A DNA stretch of 64,000 nt from Sphingosinicella sp041916975 (GCF_041916975.1 NZ_JAYRYK010000001.1:3844001-3908000), one strand, 5' to 3'. Positions 35,446 to 44,550 are shown, counted from the first letter of the stretch. Program-made: numbers and translations. The notes: generated by a model from the letters alone, not told the origin.

Positions 35446-36831
35446 TTGGCGACGCGGTTGTCTGGAAAAGTATCGGAAATCAAAGCATTTCCGCCGACGC
35501 CTTCCGAGTCGCGTGAAGACGAACTCGCTTGGCTGCGCGCCGAACTCGCGCGCGAGACGGCGCTCCGCAAGCGCTACGAAACCCAGATCCGGCAATTTTC
35601 GGCATCTCTGCCCGTCGTGATCTGGATGGCGGATGCGGATCGTCGTGTCCGTTTCGTCAGCGACAGTTGGTACACGATTACCGGCACGAGCCCCGAACAG
35701 CTCGAAAGCTGGGTGTTTACGATGCACGAGGAGGATCGCCTCATCGTGCCGGGCGAAATCCATGCTGCGGCGGAGCGGCGGGCGCGGTTCGCGATCGAAT
35801 ATCGTATCCTGAAGGCCGACGGCACCACGGCATGGGTTCTGAACGTCGGCGCGCCCAAGTTCGATGAACACGGCCGCTACGACGGCTATGTCGGCGCCGT
35901 TATCGATGTCAGCGAGCGCCGCGCGGCAACCGAAACGCTGCAAAGCCTCGAAACGCGGCTTTCGCTCGCGCTCGACGGCACCCGTGTCGGCGTGTGGGAC
36001 TGGGACATCACATCGGGCGACGTCTGGCTCAGCGACAGCGCGCTCGCGATTCAGGGCTATGCCGTGGGCGAGGTGCAGGGCCACGCCGCCGGCTTCGCCG
36101 ATTACGTCCACTCCGACGATCGGGAGGAGCATCACCGCAGGATCACCGCGTGCCTCAAGGGTGAGCAGCCGATGGTGAATCTGGAGCACCGCCTGCGCTG
36201 CAAGGATGGTGGCTGGGTGTGGGTCGCCGAGCGCGGCCGCGTCGTGGAACGCGATGCGAATGGACGTGCGCTGCGCATGATCGGCACGCGCACAGACATG
36301 ACCGAGCAGCGCGAACGCGATGATCGCCTGCGCTGGCTCGCCGCGCACGACGTGCTCACCGAGCTGCCGAACCGGGGGCGTTTTCAGGAGCTTCTGCTCG
36401 CAGCGATGCGGGAAACCGATGCGCGCGGCGGCCGCATGGCGCTGATGCTTGCGGATCTCGATCACTTCAAGGCTGTGAACGATGGCTTCGGCCACGATGC
36501 GGGTGACGCGCTGCTCCGCCGTGCCGCCCGGCGCCTGCGCGATGCGTTTACCGTCGGCTCGGTCGCGCGCCTCGGCGGCGATGAGTTCGCGATCATCGTG
36601 TCCGATGCCGATCGGCACGGCGAGGATGTGATGATGCTCGCGGCGCAGGCGGTTCATGCCGGAACGATGGGCGGTGAAGACGTGACGGAGAGCACCGCAA
36701 GCGTCGGCGTGGCGTTCTATCCCGATCATGCCGGAAACGCCGCCGATCTCGTCAAGGCCGCCGATGTGGCGCTTTACGCGGCGAAGCAGGCGGGCCGCGC
36801 CTGCGCCCGCCTCTATGAACCGCGCCGGTAG
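35446..36831 (+). CDS. PAS-PAS-GGDEF diguanylate cyclase
   Basis: Cytoplasmic c-di-GMP synthase (461 aa). A short coiled coil (ELAWLRAELARETALRKRYE) precedes PAS domain 1 (LPVVIWMADADRRVRFVSDS) and PAS/PAC domain 2 (LALDGTRVGVWDWDITSGDV, ending in GRALRMIGTRTDMTEQR). The GGDEF domain follows, with the active loop ARLGGDEFAIIV, so it is likely active; the segment just before has DLDHFKAVNDGFGHDAGD. TTG 35446 is preferred because AGGGGG lies nine bases upstream; GTG 35422 is an alternative. The last 19 bases overlap the convergent GNAT gene. Confidence 0.93.
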   Translation: MATRLSGKVSEIKAFPPTPSESREDELAWLRAELARETALRKRYETQIRQFSASLPVVIWMADADRRVRFVSDSWYTITGTSPEQLESWVFTMHEEDRLIVPGEIHAAAERRARFAIEYRILKADGTTAWVLNVGAPKFDEHGRYDGYVGAVIDVSERRAATETLQSLETRLSLALDGTRVGVWDWDITSGDVWLSDSALAIQGYAVGEVQGHAAGFADYVHSDDREEHHRRITACLKGEQPMVNLEHRLRCKDGGWVWVAERGRVVERDANGRALRMIGTRTDMTEQRERDDRLRWLAAHDVLTELPNRGRFQELLLAAMRETDARGGRMALMLADLDHFKAVNDGFGHDAGDALLRRAARRLRDAFTVGSVARLGGDEFAIIVSDADRHGEDVMMLAAQAVHAGTMGGEDVTESTASVGVAFYPDHAGNAADLVKAADVALYAAKQAGRACARLYEPRR

Positions 36832-37955
36832 GGCGTGAAGCTCTCCATCGCGCGGATATCTGCCGCGATCGCCGGACGTTCGTGTTGCAGATACTCCTCG
36901 ATCGCACGCCTCAGCCCCGGGTGCTCGATATGGTGTGCCGACGTCGTCACCACGGGCACATAGCCGCGCGCCAGCTTGTGCGGCCCCTGCGCTCCGGCTT
37001 CAACACGGGAAAGGCCGTGCGTGATCGCGTAGTCGATGGCCTGGTAGTAGCAGAGCTCGAAGTGCAGGAAGGGCAGGTCGCGCACCGCCCCCCAGTAGCG
37101 CCCGTAAAGGCAGTCGCCGCCGATGAAGTTGAGCGCGCCGGCCACCGGCGTGTCGCCGTCCATCGCCAGCACCAGCAGCACGCGCTCGGCCATGCGTTCG
37201 CCGATCAGGCTGAAGAACGCGCGTGTCAGATAGGGGCGGCCCCATTTGCGGCTGCCCGTGTCCTGATAGAAGTGCCAGAACGCGTCCCAGTGCGCCTCGC
37301 TGATGTCCGCGCCGGAAAGCGCGACGATGCGAAGGCCGCTCTCCGCCGCCTCCCGCCGTTCGCGGCGGATGGTCTTGCGCTTGCGCGAGGCGAGGCTGGC
37401 GAGGAAGTCTTCGAAGCTGCCGTATCCGGCGTTGTGCCAGTGGAACTGCTCGGTATGCCGAATGAGCCACCCCGCCGCGTCGAACAGCGGCACCTGTTCG
37501 GGCGCGATGAAGGTGGCGTGTGCGGACGAGATCTTCTGGCGTTCGCAGAACTGCTCGATCCCGGCGATCAGCGCGGGTGCGTGGGCGGCATCCTTCAGCA
37601 GCAGGCGCGGGCCGGTCGCGGGCGTGAACGGCACCGCCATCTGATACTTTGGGTAATAGCGCCCGCCCGCGCGCTCGAACGCGTCCGCCCAGCCGTGGTC
37701 GAACACATATTCGCCCTGCGAGTGCGATTTCGCATAGGCGGGCGCGATGCCGAGGATGCCGCCGTCTGCATCTTCCAGCACCGCGTGTGCCGCCTGCCAT
37801 CCGGCGGTCGCAATCGCGCTTCCGGAGTCCTCCAGCGCGGTGATGAAGGCGTGCAGCGTGAACGGGTTGTTGTCCCCCGCGCAGGCGTTCCACGCCGCCG
37901 AGGGGATGTCCGCCGCCGAGGTTGCGATCCGGAAAGTCGCCGGCGTGCCGGTCAT
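36813..37955 (-). CDS. GNAT/FemAB-like acyltransferase (peptidogalycan-type, PF04339-like)
   Basis: A 380-aa protein of the large GNAT family formerly called DUF482: NNPFTLHAFITALEDSGSA at the N terminus, VFDHGWADAFERAGGRYYPK in the middle, FWHFYQDTGSRKWGRPYLTR and FIGGDCLYGRYWGAV, HFELCYYQAIDYAI near the end. These proteins may transfer acyl or aminoacyl groups, but the true substrate is unknown. The ATG at 37955 overlaps the GDPD stop. Last gene of a five-gene operon. Confidence 0.9.
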   Translation of the reverse strand: MTGTPATFRIATSAADIPSAAWNACAGDNNPFTLHAFITALEDSGSAIATAGWQAAHAVLEDADGGILGIAPAYAKSHSQGEYVFDHGWADAFERAGGRYYPKYQMAVPFTPATGPRLLLKDAAHAPALIAGIEQFCERQKISSAHATFIAPEQVPLFDAAGWLIRHTEQFHWHNAGYGSFEDFLASLASRKRKTIRRERREAAESGLRIVALSGADISEAHWDAFWHFYQDTGSRKWGRPYLTRAFFSLIGERMAERVLLVLAMDGDTPVAGALNFIGGDCLYGRYWGAVRDLPFLHFELCYYQAIDYAITHGLSRVEAGAQGPHKLARGYVPVVTTSAHHIEHPGLRRAIEEYLQHERPAIAADIRAMESFTPYRRGS

Positions 37956-38698
37956 GCGTGTTCCGGGGCGTCCTCGAAAATGATCTGGTCGGCGTATGCC
38001 TGTGCCCGCCCGCGCTCCTCGTCGTCGCGCACCGTCCAGGTCAGCACCGGGCGGCCCTTGCGGCGCTGGCGCTCGGCAAAGCCGAAGGGCAGCGCCTTGA
38101 TATCGCAGGCGATGAAGTGCGGGCGCGTGGCGCGGGCGGCGAGGTTGCGCGAAAGCCAGCCGCGCAGCCCCGCATTGCCGCTGCCGTCCTTCGTCACCAC
38201 GAGCCCGCGCACGGTCTGCGGGCTGTGCTCCCGGAACCAGCGCACGATGCGCGGATCGAACGACATCACCGCCGTCCATCCGTTCGAGCCTTCCAGCGCC
38301 CGGCGCACTGCGCGGCACAGGCTGCCATAGCCGCGCCGTCCCGGCGATTTCACCTCCACCAGTGTCGGCGCGCGGCCGCCGATCTCGCTCAGCACCTCGC
38401 GCAGCGTGCGGATCGGCTCGTCGGTGCCGGAAAGGCGGAACGCGCCGAGTTCACCCGTCGTCAGGTCGGAGATGCGGCCTCCGGCGTTGGCGAGGCGCGG
38501 CAGTTCCGCGTCGTGAAACACCACCGCGTCCTTGTCCTTGGTCAGCCGCACATCGAGTTCGATGCCATAGCCCGCCGCGATCGCGCGTTCGAACGCCGCC
38601 CGGCTGTTTTCGGGTACGCCCTTCGTGTCGTGAAGCCCCCTGTGCGCAAAGGGCTGGCGCGTCAGGAAGTCGAGATCGCGGGTCGTGTTTCGCAGCAT
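37952..38698 (-). CDS. Glycerophosphodiester phosphodiesterase
   Basis: Cytoplasmic GDPD (248 aa) that releases glycerol 3-phosphate from deacylated phospholipids. Catalytic His pair and metal ligands are in FAHRGLHDTKGVPENS, ELDVRLTKDKDAVVFHD and LVEVKSPG. There is no signal peptide. Lies 10 bp after the RidA gene. Confidence 0.94.
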   Translation of the reverse strand: MLRNTTRDLDFLTRQPFAHRGLHDTKGVPENSRAAFERAIAAGYGIELDVRLTKDKDAVVFHDAELPRLANAGGRISDLTTGELGAFRLSGTDEPIRTLREVLSEIGGRAPTLVEVKSPGRRGYGSLCRAVRRALEGSNGWTAVMSFDPRIVRWFREHSPQTVRGLVVTKDGSGNAGLRGWLSRNLAARATRPHFIACDIKALPFGFAERQRRKGRPVLTWTVRDDEERGRAQAYADQIIFEDAPEHA

Positions 38699-38708
38699 CC
38701 GGTTCCGT

Positions 38709-39170
38709 TCAGACCTTCACGGCAATCACGGCATCGATCTCGACCGCAACGCCAAGCGGCAGGGCAGGGACGCCCACCGCGCTGCGCGCGTGCCGTCCCG
38801 CGTCTCCCAGAACCTCGACCATAAGGTCGCTGCATCCGTTGACAACCTTCGGCTGGTCAAAGAAATTCGCCGTGCTCGAAACGAACGCGCCGAGCTTCAG
38901 CACGCGATCGATTAGATCGAGGCTGCCGAGCGCGGCCTGCGCCTGCGCAAGAATGCCGATGCCGCAGAGCCGCGCCGTCGCCTGACCGGCCGCAACATCC
39001 ATGTCCTCGCCAAGCCGTCCGAGCACGAGCGTGCCGTCCTCGCGGAAAGGAATCTGGCCGGATATGTACAGCGTGTTTCCTTGCAGAACCCACGGCACAT
39101 AGTTCGCCGCGGGCGCAGCGGCTTTCGGCAGCGTGATTCCAAGCTCGGCAAGACGCGCTTCAATACTCAT
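38709..39170 (-). CDS. RidA family protein
   Basis: A 153-aa RidA/YjgF-like protein of the longer class: NYVPWVLQGNTLYISGQIPF, TARLCGIGILAQAQAALGSL and a C-terminal GVPALPLGVAVEIDAVIAV. True RidA deaminates reactive 2-aminoacrylate; here the usual catalytic Arg position reads RSAVGVPALP, with the Arg two residues before the family Val. Function within the family is not certain. Confidence 0.9.
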   Translation of the reverse strand: MSIEARLAELGITLPKAAAPAANYVPWVLQGNTLYISGQIPFREDGTLVLGRLGEDMDVAAGQATARLCGIGILAQAQAALGSLDLIDRVLKLGAFVSSTANFFDQPKVVNGCSDLMVEVLGDAGRHARSAVGVPALPLGVAVEIDAVIAVKV

Positions 39171-39203
39171 GACCGGAGATTCCCCTTCGTTGCATTCAGG
39201 TCG

Positions 39204-39815
39204 TCAGCGCGCCGCCTGCCGCAGCAGGTACGGTAATGCCTGAGACCAGATATCGATCCGTGCGTGCGCATCGTCCGCAGCCGGGATCAGGGGCCTCAGC
39301 TCCGGATCGGCGACCATGTGCAGCCGGTGCACGTGCGGCGCGTCCTGCTTTACCGAACTGTGGTGCGGCGGCAAGTCGTCGATGAACACGGCGGCGTCGC
39401 GGCCGTGTTCGCGCATCAGCGTGGTCACCGCAGGCCCCTTCGGCCCGTCGTTCACATAGACGGGAAAGGGCATCCCGAGCGCGGCGATCTGCGCGCGTCG
39501 GCGGTCGCGGTAAGCATCGCGGATATTGGTGAGGATGACGATCTCGTAGGGATCGGAAAGCGCAGCCAGCGCCTCGACCGCACCGTCCACGACCGGCTGA
39601 CCCTCCATCGCATCCGCGAAGAAGCCGTCGACGAGCGTTCGCACGTCCTTCCGTTCAACGAGGCTGCCGTCCGCCTTGCGCCGGATGTTGCCGGAAAGCG
39701 CGAAGCTCTCGAAGTTGAGTTCGAGCGCGTGCGCGGTGTCGAGATAGGTGCGAAACGGTCCCGCGAAGTGCAGCAGCACCTCGTCGCAGTCGCAGATGAG
39801 AAGCGGCTTCGTCAT
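39204..39815 (-). CDS. HAD superfamily phosphatase-like protein
   Basis: A 203-aa haloacid-dehalogenase-type hydrolase. Motif I is LLICDCDEVLLHF with the DxD pair, motif II is IVILTNIRDAY, motif III is probably the Lys in VNDGPKGPAV, and motif IV is AAVFIDDLPPHH. Substrate unknown. ATG 39815 overlaps the DUF3572 stop. Confidence 0.87.
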   Translation of the reverse strand: MTKPLLICDCDEVLLHFAGPFRTYLDTAHALELNFESFALSGNIRRKADGSLVERKDVRTLVDGFFADAMEGQPVVDGAVEALAALSDPYEIVILTNIRDAYRDRRRAQIAALGMPFPVYVNDGPKGPAVTTLMREHGRDAAVFIDDLPPHHSSVKQDAPHVHRLHMVADPELRPLIPAADDAHARIDIWSQALPYLLRQAAR

Positions 39816-40090
39816 TGCCCGAGCGCCCCGCGCGCCGCCGCGAGCCGTGCGGGCTCGGCCCCGATTGCTTCGGCGCAGGCGATGAAGTCGGCCTCGTGCG
39901 CAGCAAGGAAATCGAGCGTCGCGCCCAGCACTTCGCGGCTTCCGGCATGTGCGCGCAGCGTTTCCGCGTCGAGTCCGGTCAGCGCCAGCAGGCGCCCCCC
40001 GAGCCGTTCGTCGCTTGCAACCCACGCCAGGGCGTGCAGCGCCATCACTTCGGCCTCCTCGCGGGTTAAGGCTGTTTGGTAAGAGGTCAT
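39812..40090 (-). CDS. DUF3572 family protein
   Basis: A 92-aa helical protein with the DUF3572 pattern: EEAEVMALHALAWVASDERL, LLALTGLDAETLRAHAG and LGATLDFLAAHEADFIA. Of unknown function, it is commonly found divergent from divK in alphaproteobacteria, as here (104 bp between the starts). Confidence 0.9.
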   Translation of the reverse strand: MTSYQTALTREEAEVMALHALAWVASDERLGGRLLALTGLDAETLRAHAGSREVLGATLDFLAAHEADFIACAEAIGAEPARLAAARGALGQ

Positions 40091-40193
40091 TAACTCTGGA
40101 CAATTAGGATTGTATCAACCATTCGCCAAGGCGATTGTTCGGCAGGCCGATCCGCGGGGCCATATGCGCGGTCAGGTTTGCGAAGAGGGGACC

Positions 40194-40556
40194 ATGCAGA
40201 AAACCGTCCTCGTCGTCGAGGATAACGACCTCAACATGAAGCTGTTCTGCGACCTTCTGGAAGCGCACGGCTATCGGACGATGAAAACGCGCGACGGGCG
40301 CAGCGTGCCCGATCTGGTGCGCGCGGACCGTCCCGATCTCATCCTCATGGATATCCAGCTGCCCGAAGTTTCGGGGCTCGAGGTCACCGGCTGGCTGAAA
40401 AGCGACGAGGCGCTGAGCGACATTCCCGTCGTTGCGGTCACCGCGTTCGCGATGAAGGGCGATGAAGAGCGCATCAAGGCCGGCGGCTGCGAGGCGTATA
40501 TCGCGAAGCCGATCTCGGTGATGCGCTTTATCGAAACCGTCCGCCAGTACGCCTGA
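40194..40556 (+). CDS. divK: Single-domain response regulator DivK
   Basis: Receiver-only protein (120 aa) that in Caulobacter controls the cell cycle through DivL-CckA and is phosphorylated by DivJ and dephosphorylated by PleC. It has the acidic pair VLVVEDNDLNMKLF, the phospho-Asp in LILMDIQLPEVSGLEV, Thr in VAVTAFAMKGD and Lys in YIAKPISV. ATG 40194 has GAAGAGGGG upstream. The synteny with DUF3572 supports the name. Confidence 0.93.
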   Translation: MQKTVLVVEDNDLNMKLFCDLLEAHGYRTMKTRDGRSVPDLVRADRPDLILMDIQLPEVSGLEVTGWLKSDEALSDIPVVAVTAFAMKGDEERIKAGGCEAYIAKPISVMRFIETVRQYA

Positions 40557-40575
40557 GGCTACCGGGCGGGAAGTG

Positions 40576-40594
40576 AAGGCGGCTGGGCCGCCTT
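40576..40594. terminator. Bidirectional terminator between divK and rpmG
   Basis: Perfect stem AAGGCGGC (40576-40583) with GCCGCCTT (40587-40594), loop TGG, between two convergent genes. It overlaps the rpmG stop codon. T runs are short on both sides. Confidence 0.65.
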
Positions 40595-40760
40595 ACTTGA
40601 TCTTCGCTTCCTTGAAATCCACATGCTTGCGCACGACGGGATCGTACTTGCGGAAGGTGAACTTCTCGGTCTGCGTGCGCGGGTTCTTCTTCGTCACATA
40701 GAAGAAGCCGGTGTCGGCCGAGCTGACGAGCTTGATCTTGACGGTTGTTGGTTTGGCCAT
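40593..40760 (-). CDS. rpmG: 50S ribosomal protein L33
   Basis: A 55-aa basic ribosomal protein: MAKPTTVKIKLVSSADTGFF, YVTKKNPRTQTEKFTFRKYD, then PVVRKHVDFKEAKIK. This is full length for bacterial L33 of the cysteine-free type (no CxxC zinc motif). Confidence 0.97.
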   Translation of the reverse strand: MAKPTTVKIKLVSSADTGFFYVTKKNPRTQTEKFTFRKYDPVVRKHVDFKEAKIK

Positions 40761-40794
40761 GGCGCGGCAGTCCTTGCGCTTGATCTCAAGAGTT

Positions 40795-40825
40795 ACAAAA
40801 AAGAACGCGGCGTCTGAGCGCCGCG
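40795..40825 (-). terminator. Rho-independent terminator after the agmatinase-family gene
   Basis: On the minus strand the stem CGCGGCG / CGCCGCG (40806-40812 and 40819-40825) is followed by TTCTTTTTTG. It lies about 50 bp past the stop of the gene at 40873. Confidence 0.8.
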
Positions 40826-40872
40826 CTTACGGGCGGGCTAATGCCGAAAACGCCCGGCAGAGTCAAGCGGCG

Positions 40873-41658
40873 TCACAGCATTCTGGCGGCCAGTTCCTTG
40901 ACGAGACGAACCGCAACGCCTGCCGTCAGCATACTGATATCGCGCTCGGGGTTCAGCTCCACGACATCGGCGCCCACGATCTCGCCCGGCACGCGCGCGA
41001 TCAGCGTCAGCAGTTCTCGCGTCGAAAGCCCGCCGGGTTCCGGGTGGGAAACGCCGGGCGCGAACGCCGGGTCGAGCCCGTCGAGGTCGATCGAGACATA
41101 GACCGCCCCCTGGAGCCGCTCCCACGGCACGCGGTCGCATTCGTCGGCGCCCAGCATCACGCCGCCCGCCGCCGCGCTGCGTGCGCGCTGCTCGGGCGTC
41201 GCGCTGCGGATGCCGACCTGCACGAGGTTCGCGATGCAGCCGTCGTCAAGCGCACGGGCGAAGGGGCAGGCGTGCGACCAGCGGTCGCCGCCCAGCTCCT
41301 CGTAGAGATCGGGATGCGCGTCGACATGCAGCACGTTCACCGGCCCGTGTGCTGCCTTCACGGCGCTGAGGATCGGATAGGTCACCGAATGGTCGCCGCC
41401 GATGCTGAGCGGCCGGCGGCCGGCTTTGAGCGCGGCGGCAACCGTGGCGGTCATGATCGCGCGCGCCTCTGCGGCGTCCTCTGGCAGGTCCGGAAAGTGC
41501 CGGTCCCCGAACGCATCCGCAAGATCGATGCCGTCAATGCTGTAGGGGCTGGATGCTTCGCTGAACAGCAGGCCGCGCACCACCGAAGGCGCAAGTGCCG
41601 CGCCGCGTGCGTAGGAGGAACTGGCGTCCCAGGCGAATCCGAGCAGGCTCACGGGCAT
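40873..41658 (-). CDS. Agmatinase/arginase-family ureohydrolase
   Basis: Binuclear manganese hydrolase (261 aa) with all metal-binding blocks: LSIGGDHSVTYP, VLHVDAHPDLYEE and YVSIDLDGLDPAFAPG. The family removes urea from agmatine, arginine, guanidinobutyrate or guanidine. Substrate residues are not conclusive, so a precise name is avoided. Monocistronic, with its own terminator. Confidence 0.92.
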   Translation of the reverse strand: MPVSLLGFAWDASSSYARGAALAPSVVRGLLFSEASSPYSIDGIDLADAFGDRHFPDLPEDAAEARAIMTATVAAALKAGRRPLSIGGDHSVTYPILSAVKAAHGPVNVLHVDAHPDLYEELGGDRWSHACPFARALDDGCIANLVQVGIRSATPEQRARSAAAGGVMLGADECDRVPWERLQGAVYVSIDLDGLDPAFAPGVSHPEPGGLSTRELLTLIARVPGEIVGADVVELNPERDISMLTAGVAVRLVKELAARML

Positions 41659-41706
41659 GGCAGCTGCTTAACCGTGTTCTAACGACTTTCCCACTAGGCT
41701 TGGGGC

Positions 41707-41955
41707 ATGATCGACGAAGACTTCGAATCGCTGCATCAGGAGCTGTCCGACAAGCTGGAGGATATCCAGCTGCTTCTGCTTGCGGGAAGCCACGGCGAGG
41801 TGCGGCGTCAGCTGCATTCGCTGAAGGGCCTCGCGAAGGCTTTCGGCTTCAGCGATTTCGCCGCCGAGGTCCACGCCGCCGAGGAAACGCTGACGAACGT
41901 CACGACGCTTCAGCCGCGCATCGATCGCATGTTCAGCCTGCTCGACGCGGCATAA
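41707..41955 (+). CDS. Single-domain Hpt phosphotransfer protein
   Basis: An 82-aa four-helix protein with the Hpt phosphoacceptor motif LHSLKGLAKAFGFSDF (His, then Lys-Gly). It would relay phosphate between a hybrid kinase and a response regulator. No cognate kinase is adjacent. Its stop lies three bases from the stop of the convergent rnr gene. Confidence 0.88.
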   Translation: MIDEDFESLHQELSDKLEDIQLLLLAGSHGEVRRQLHSLKGLAKAFGFSDFAAEVHAAEETLTNVTTLQPRIDRMFSLLDAA

Positions 41956-41958
41956 GTC

Positions 41959-44169
41959 CTACCGTTTCCGCCGCACCTTGCCCGTGCCCTTCGGCAGCGG
42001 AGGTCGGCCCTTGCGCTGCGGTGGCGGCCGCTTTCCGGCGCGCGGCGCCGGCCCATCGGGAAACTCGAAGCGCAGCGCGCCGCTGATCGGGTTCGCGTCG
42101 GCGAGCCGCAGTTCCAGCCGCTGCCCGACATGGTAGGTCACGCCCGTCGTCAGTCCCTCGATGGTCTTGGCGCTCTCGTCGAAGTGGAAACGTTCGGCGC
42201 CCAGCATCGACATTGGAATGAGCCCGTCGCCGCCCACGCCCTCGACGCTCGCGAACAGCCCGAAGCGCGTCACCCCACTGATCCGCGTGCGGACGATCTG
42301 GCCCACATGCTGCGCGAGATAGGCCGCAACGTATCGGTCGATTGTGTCGCGCTCCGCCTCCATCGCCCGCCGCTCGGTCATCGAGATATGCTCGGCGGTG
42401 CGGGGCAGGGCGCGCATCTCCTCGTCGGTGAGCCCGCCCTCGCCGAGCTTGTACGCCCGCACCAGCGCCCGGTGGACGAGCGTGTCCGAATAGCGCCGGA
42501 TCGGCGAAGTGAAGTGCGCGTAGCTGCCGAGCGCGAGCCCGAAGTGCCCGAGGTTGTCAGTGCCGTAGAAGGCCTGCGCCTGGCTGCGCAGCACCTGCTC
42601 GGAAACCTGCTCCAGCAGCGCCGGGTCGGTGATCCGCGCGAGCAGCCGGTTGAACGTCGTCGGTGTCACCACCTGCCCGAGCGCGAGGCTGAGCCCGAGC
42701 GACTTCACATAGTCCCCAAGCGCCACCAGCTTCTCGCGGCTGGGCCGTTCGTGCACGCGGTACACGACCGGCGAGGTCTTGGCCTCCAGCGCCTTCGCCG
42801 CCGCGACGTTCGCCGCGATCATGAAATCCTCGATCAGCTGGTGCGCGGGAAGCTGCTCGCGTACGCGGATTTCCGCGATGCGCCCCTTCTCGTCGAGAAT
42901 GACGCGCCGCTCCGGCATGTTGAGCGCCAGCGGATCGCGCCTGTCGCGCGCGGCCTTGAGCGCGGTCCACGCCGCCCACAGCGGCCGCAGCACGCTCTCC
43001 GTCAGCGCGTGCTCGATCTTTCCGTCGATCGCCTCCTGCACCGTCTCGTAGGCAAGGTTCGCGATCCCGTGCATCACCGCCCGCGTGAAGCGCCACGCCT
43101 TCACAGTACCGTCCGACGCGATCGTCAGGTGGCAGGCAAGCACCGCCTTGTCCTCATTCGCGTTCAGCGAGCAGGCGTCGGTGGAGAGCGCCTCGGGCAG
43201 CATCGGTACCACGCGGTCGGGGAAGTAAACGCTGTTCCCCCGCTCGCGCGCCTCGCGGTCGATCGCGCTGCCGGGGCGCACGTAGAAACTGACGTCCGCG
43301 ATTGCCACGATCGCCCTGAAGCCGCCGGGGTTGCCGGGATCGTCGTCTGGCGCCGCCCACACCGCGTCGTCGTGATCGCGCGCGTCGGCGGGGTCGATGG
43401 TGAGGAGTGGCAGGTCGCGCAGGTCTTCGCGGTCGCCCAGCGGCAGCTTCGCAGCCTTTTCCGCCTCGGCCTCGGCCGCTTCGGAAAAGACGTTTGGAAT
43501 GCCCTTTTCATGGATCGCGATCAGCGAGAAGCTGCGCGGCGCCATCGGATCGCCGAGCCGCTGGACCACACGCCCCGTCGCCCGCGCCCCGCGTCCCGAC
43601 TGCTCGGCGAGCACGAGGTCGCCTGCGTCCGCCTCACCAATGTCGGTGATCTTGAGGTCGAACCGTAGCCTTTTGTCCGTCGGCACGAGGAACCAGCCCG
43701 ACGCGTCGCGCCGCAGCACACCGAGCAGCGCGTCTTCGGAGGACGCGCCGATCTTCTTCATCACGTGCGCAAGGTGCCCGCGCCCCGTTTCCTCGATGCG
43801 CGCGAGGATGCGGTCGCCCATGGCAAGCGCCGCGCGCTTCCGCCCTTCGACGACGCGCACCTTCGGCGCGGGCGTGTCGTTCGCCCAGCTTTCCGGCACC
43901 GCCACGGCGCGCCCGCCTTCGATGCCGACGACCTTCAGCACCGTCACCTTGGGCAACCCGCCGCCCGTGTGGAAGGCTCGGCCCGGTCCGCTATCGAGCA
44001 GCCCTTCGTTCGCCATATCCTTCAGCATGGCTTTCAGCAGGATCTTGTCCTGCGCGGTCAGCCCGAAGGCCTTGGCGATCTCGCGCTTGCCGACAGGGGA
44101 GGAGGACTCCTCGACGAAGCTCAGGATCTGTTCGCGGGTGGGGAGGCCGGGGGTGGGACGTTTCGCCAT
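41959..44169 (-). CDS. rnr: Ribonuclease R
   Basis: 3'-5' exoribonuclease (736 aa). N-terminal winged-helix region (TREQILSFVEESSSPVGKRE), cold-shock domains, RNB catalytic domain with LLTIDPADARDHDDAVWAAP and YVRPGSAIDREARERGNSVY, FTSPIRRYSDTLVHRAL, an S1 domain (ISGVTRFGLFASVEGVGGDG) and a Lys/Arg-rich tail. ATG 44169 (MAKRPTPG) is preferred over ATG 44205. Confidence 0.96.
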   Translation of the reverse strand: MAKRPTPGLPTREQILSFVEESSSPVGKREIAKAFGLTAQDKILLKAMLKDMANEGLLDSGPGRAFHTGGGLPKVTVLKVVGIEGGRAVAVPESWANDTPAPKVRVVEGRKRAALAMGDRILARIEETGRGHLAHVMKKIGASSEDALLGVLRRDASGWFLVPTDKRLRFDLKITDIGEADAGDLVLAEQSGRGARATGRVVQRLGDPMAPRSFSLIAIHEKGIPNVFSEAAEAEAEKAAKLPLGDREDLRDLPLLTIDPADARDHDDAVWAAPDDDPGNPGGFRAIVAIADVSFYVRPGSAIDREARERGNSVYFPDRVVPMLPEALSTDACSLNANEDKAVLACHLTIASDGTVKAWRFTRAVMHGIANLAYETVQEAIDGKIEHALTESVLRPLWAAWTALKAARDRRDPLALNMPERRVILDEKGRIAEIRVREQLPAHQLIEDFMIAANVAAAKALEAKTSPVVYRVHERPSREKLVALGDYVKSLGLSLALGQVVTPTTFNRLLARITDPALLEQVSEQVLRSQAQAFYGTDNLGHFGLALGSYAHFTSPIRRYSDTLVHRALVRAYKLGEGGLTDEEMRALPRTAEHISMTERRAMEAERDTIDRYVAAYLAQHVGQIVRTRISGVTRFGLFASVEGVGGDGLIPMSMLGAERFHFDESAKTIEGLTTGVTYHVGQRLELRLADANPISGALRFEFPDGPAPRAGKRPPPQRKGRPPLPKGTGKVRRKR

Positions 44170-44209
44170 TCCCACCCATGTCGGGCCTCCCGCGCCTCGC
44201 GGCAAGCCC

Positions 44210-44527
44210 TTACCGTGTCGAAAGCTTCATCAGCACGAGCCCGCCCACGATCATCAGGGCGGCAAGCACGCGCATCGGGCTGACGCTTTCGCCCAGCACC
44301 GCGACGCCAACCAGAAACGCCCCTACCGCGCCGATCCCCGTCCAGACGGTGTAGGCCGTGCCGAGCGGCAGCGTCTTCATCGAGATGGAAAGTAGCGCGA
44401 AGCTCGCGATCATCGCGACGATGGTAACGATGCTCGGCGTCAGCCGCGTGAACCCGTCCGAATGCTTCATCGAGAAGGCCCAGACGATTTCCAGAAGTCC
44501 CGCAATTCCAAGATACACCCAGGCCAT
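44210..44527 (-). CDS. SMR-family exporter of the SugE/Gdx type
   Basis: A 105-aa four-helix small multidrug resistance protein. It has the conserved membrane Glu in LGIAGLLEIVWAFSMKHSDG and the SugE/Gdx hallmark LPLGTAYTVWTGIGAVGAFL. The Gdx group exports guanidinium rather than quaternary ammonium. A guanidine-II-like RNA hairpin in its 5' leader (44551-44598) agrees with that. Confidence 0.92.
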   Translation of the reverse strand: MAWVYLGIAGLLEIVWAFSMKHSDGFTRLTPSIVTIVAMIASFALLSISMKTLPLGTAYTVWTGIGAVGAFLVGVAVLGESVSPMRVLAALMIVGGLVLMKLSTR

Positions 44528-44550
44528 GACGGCGCTCCTCTTCCAAAGAG

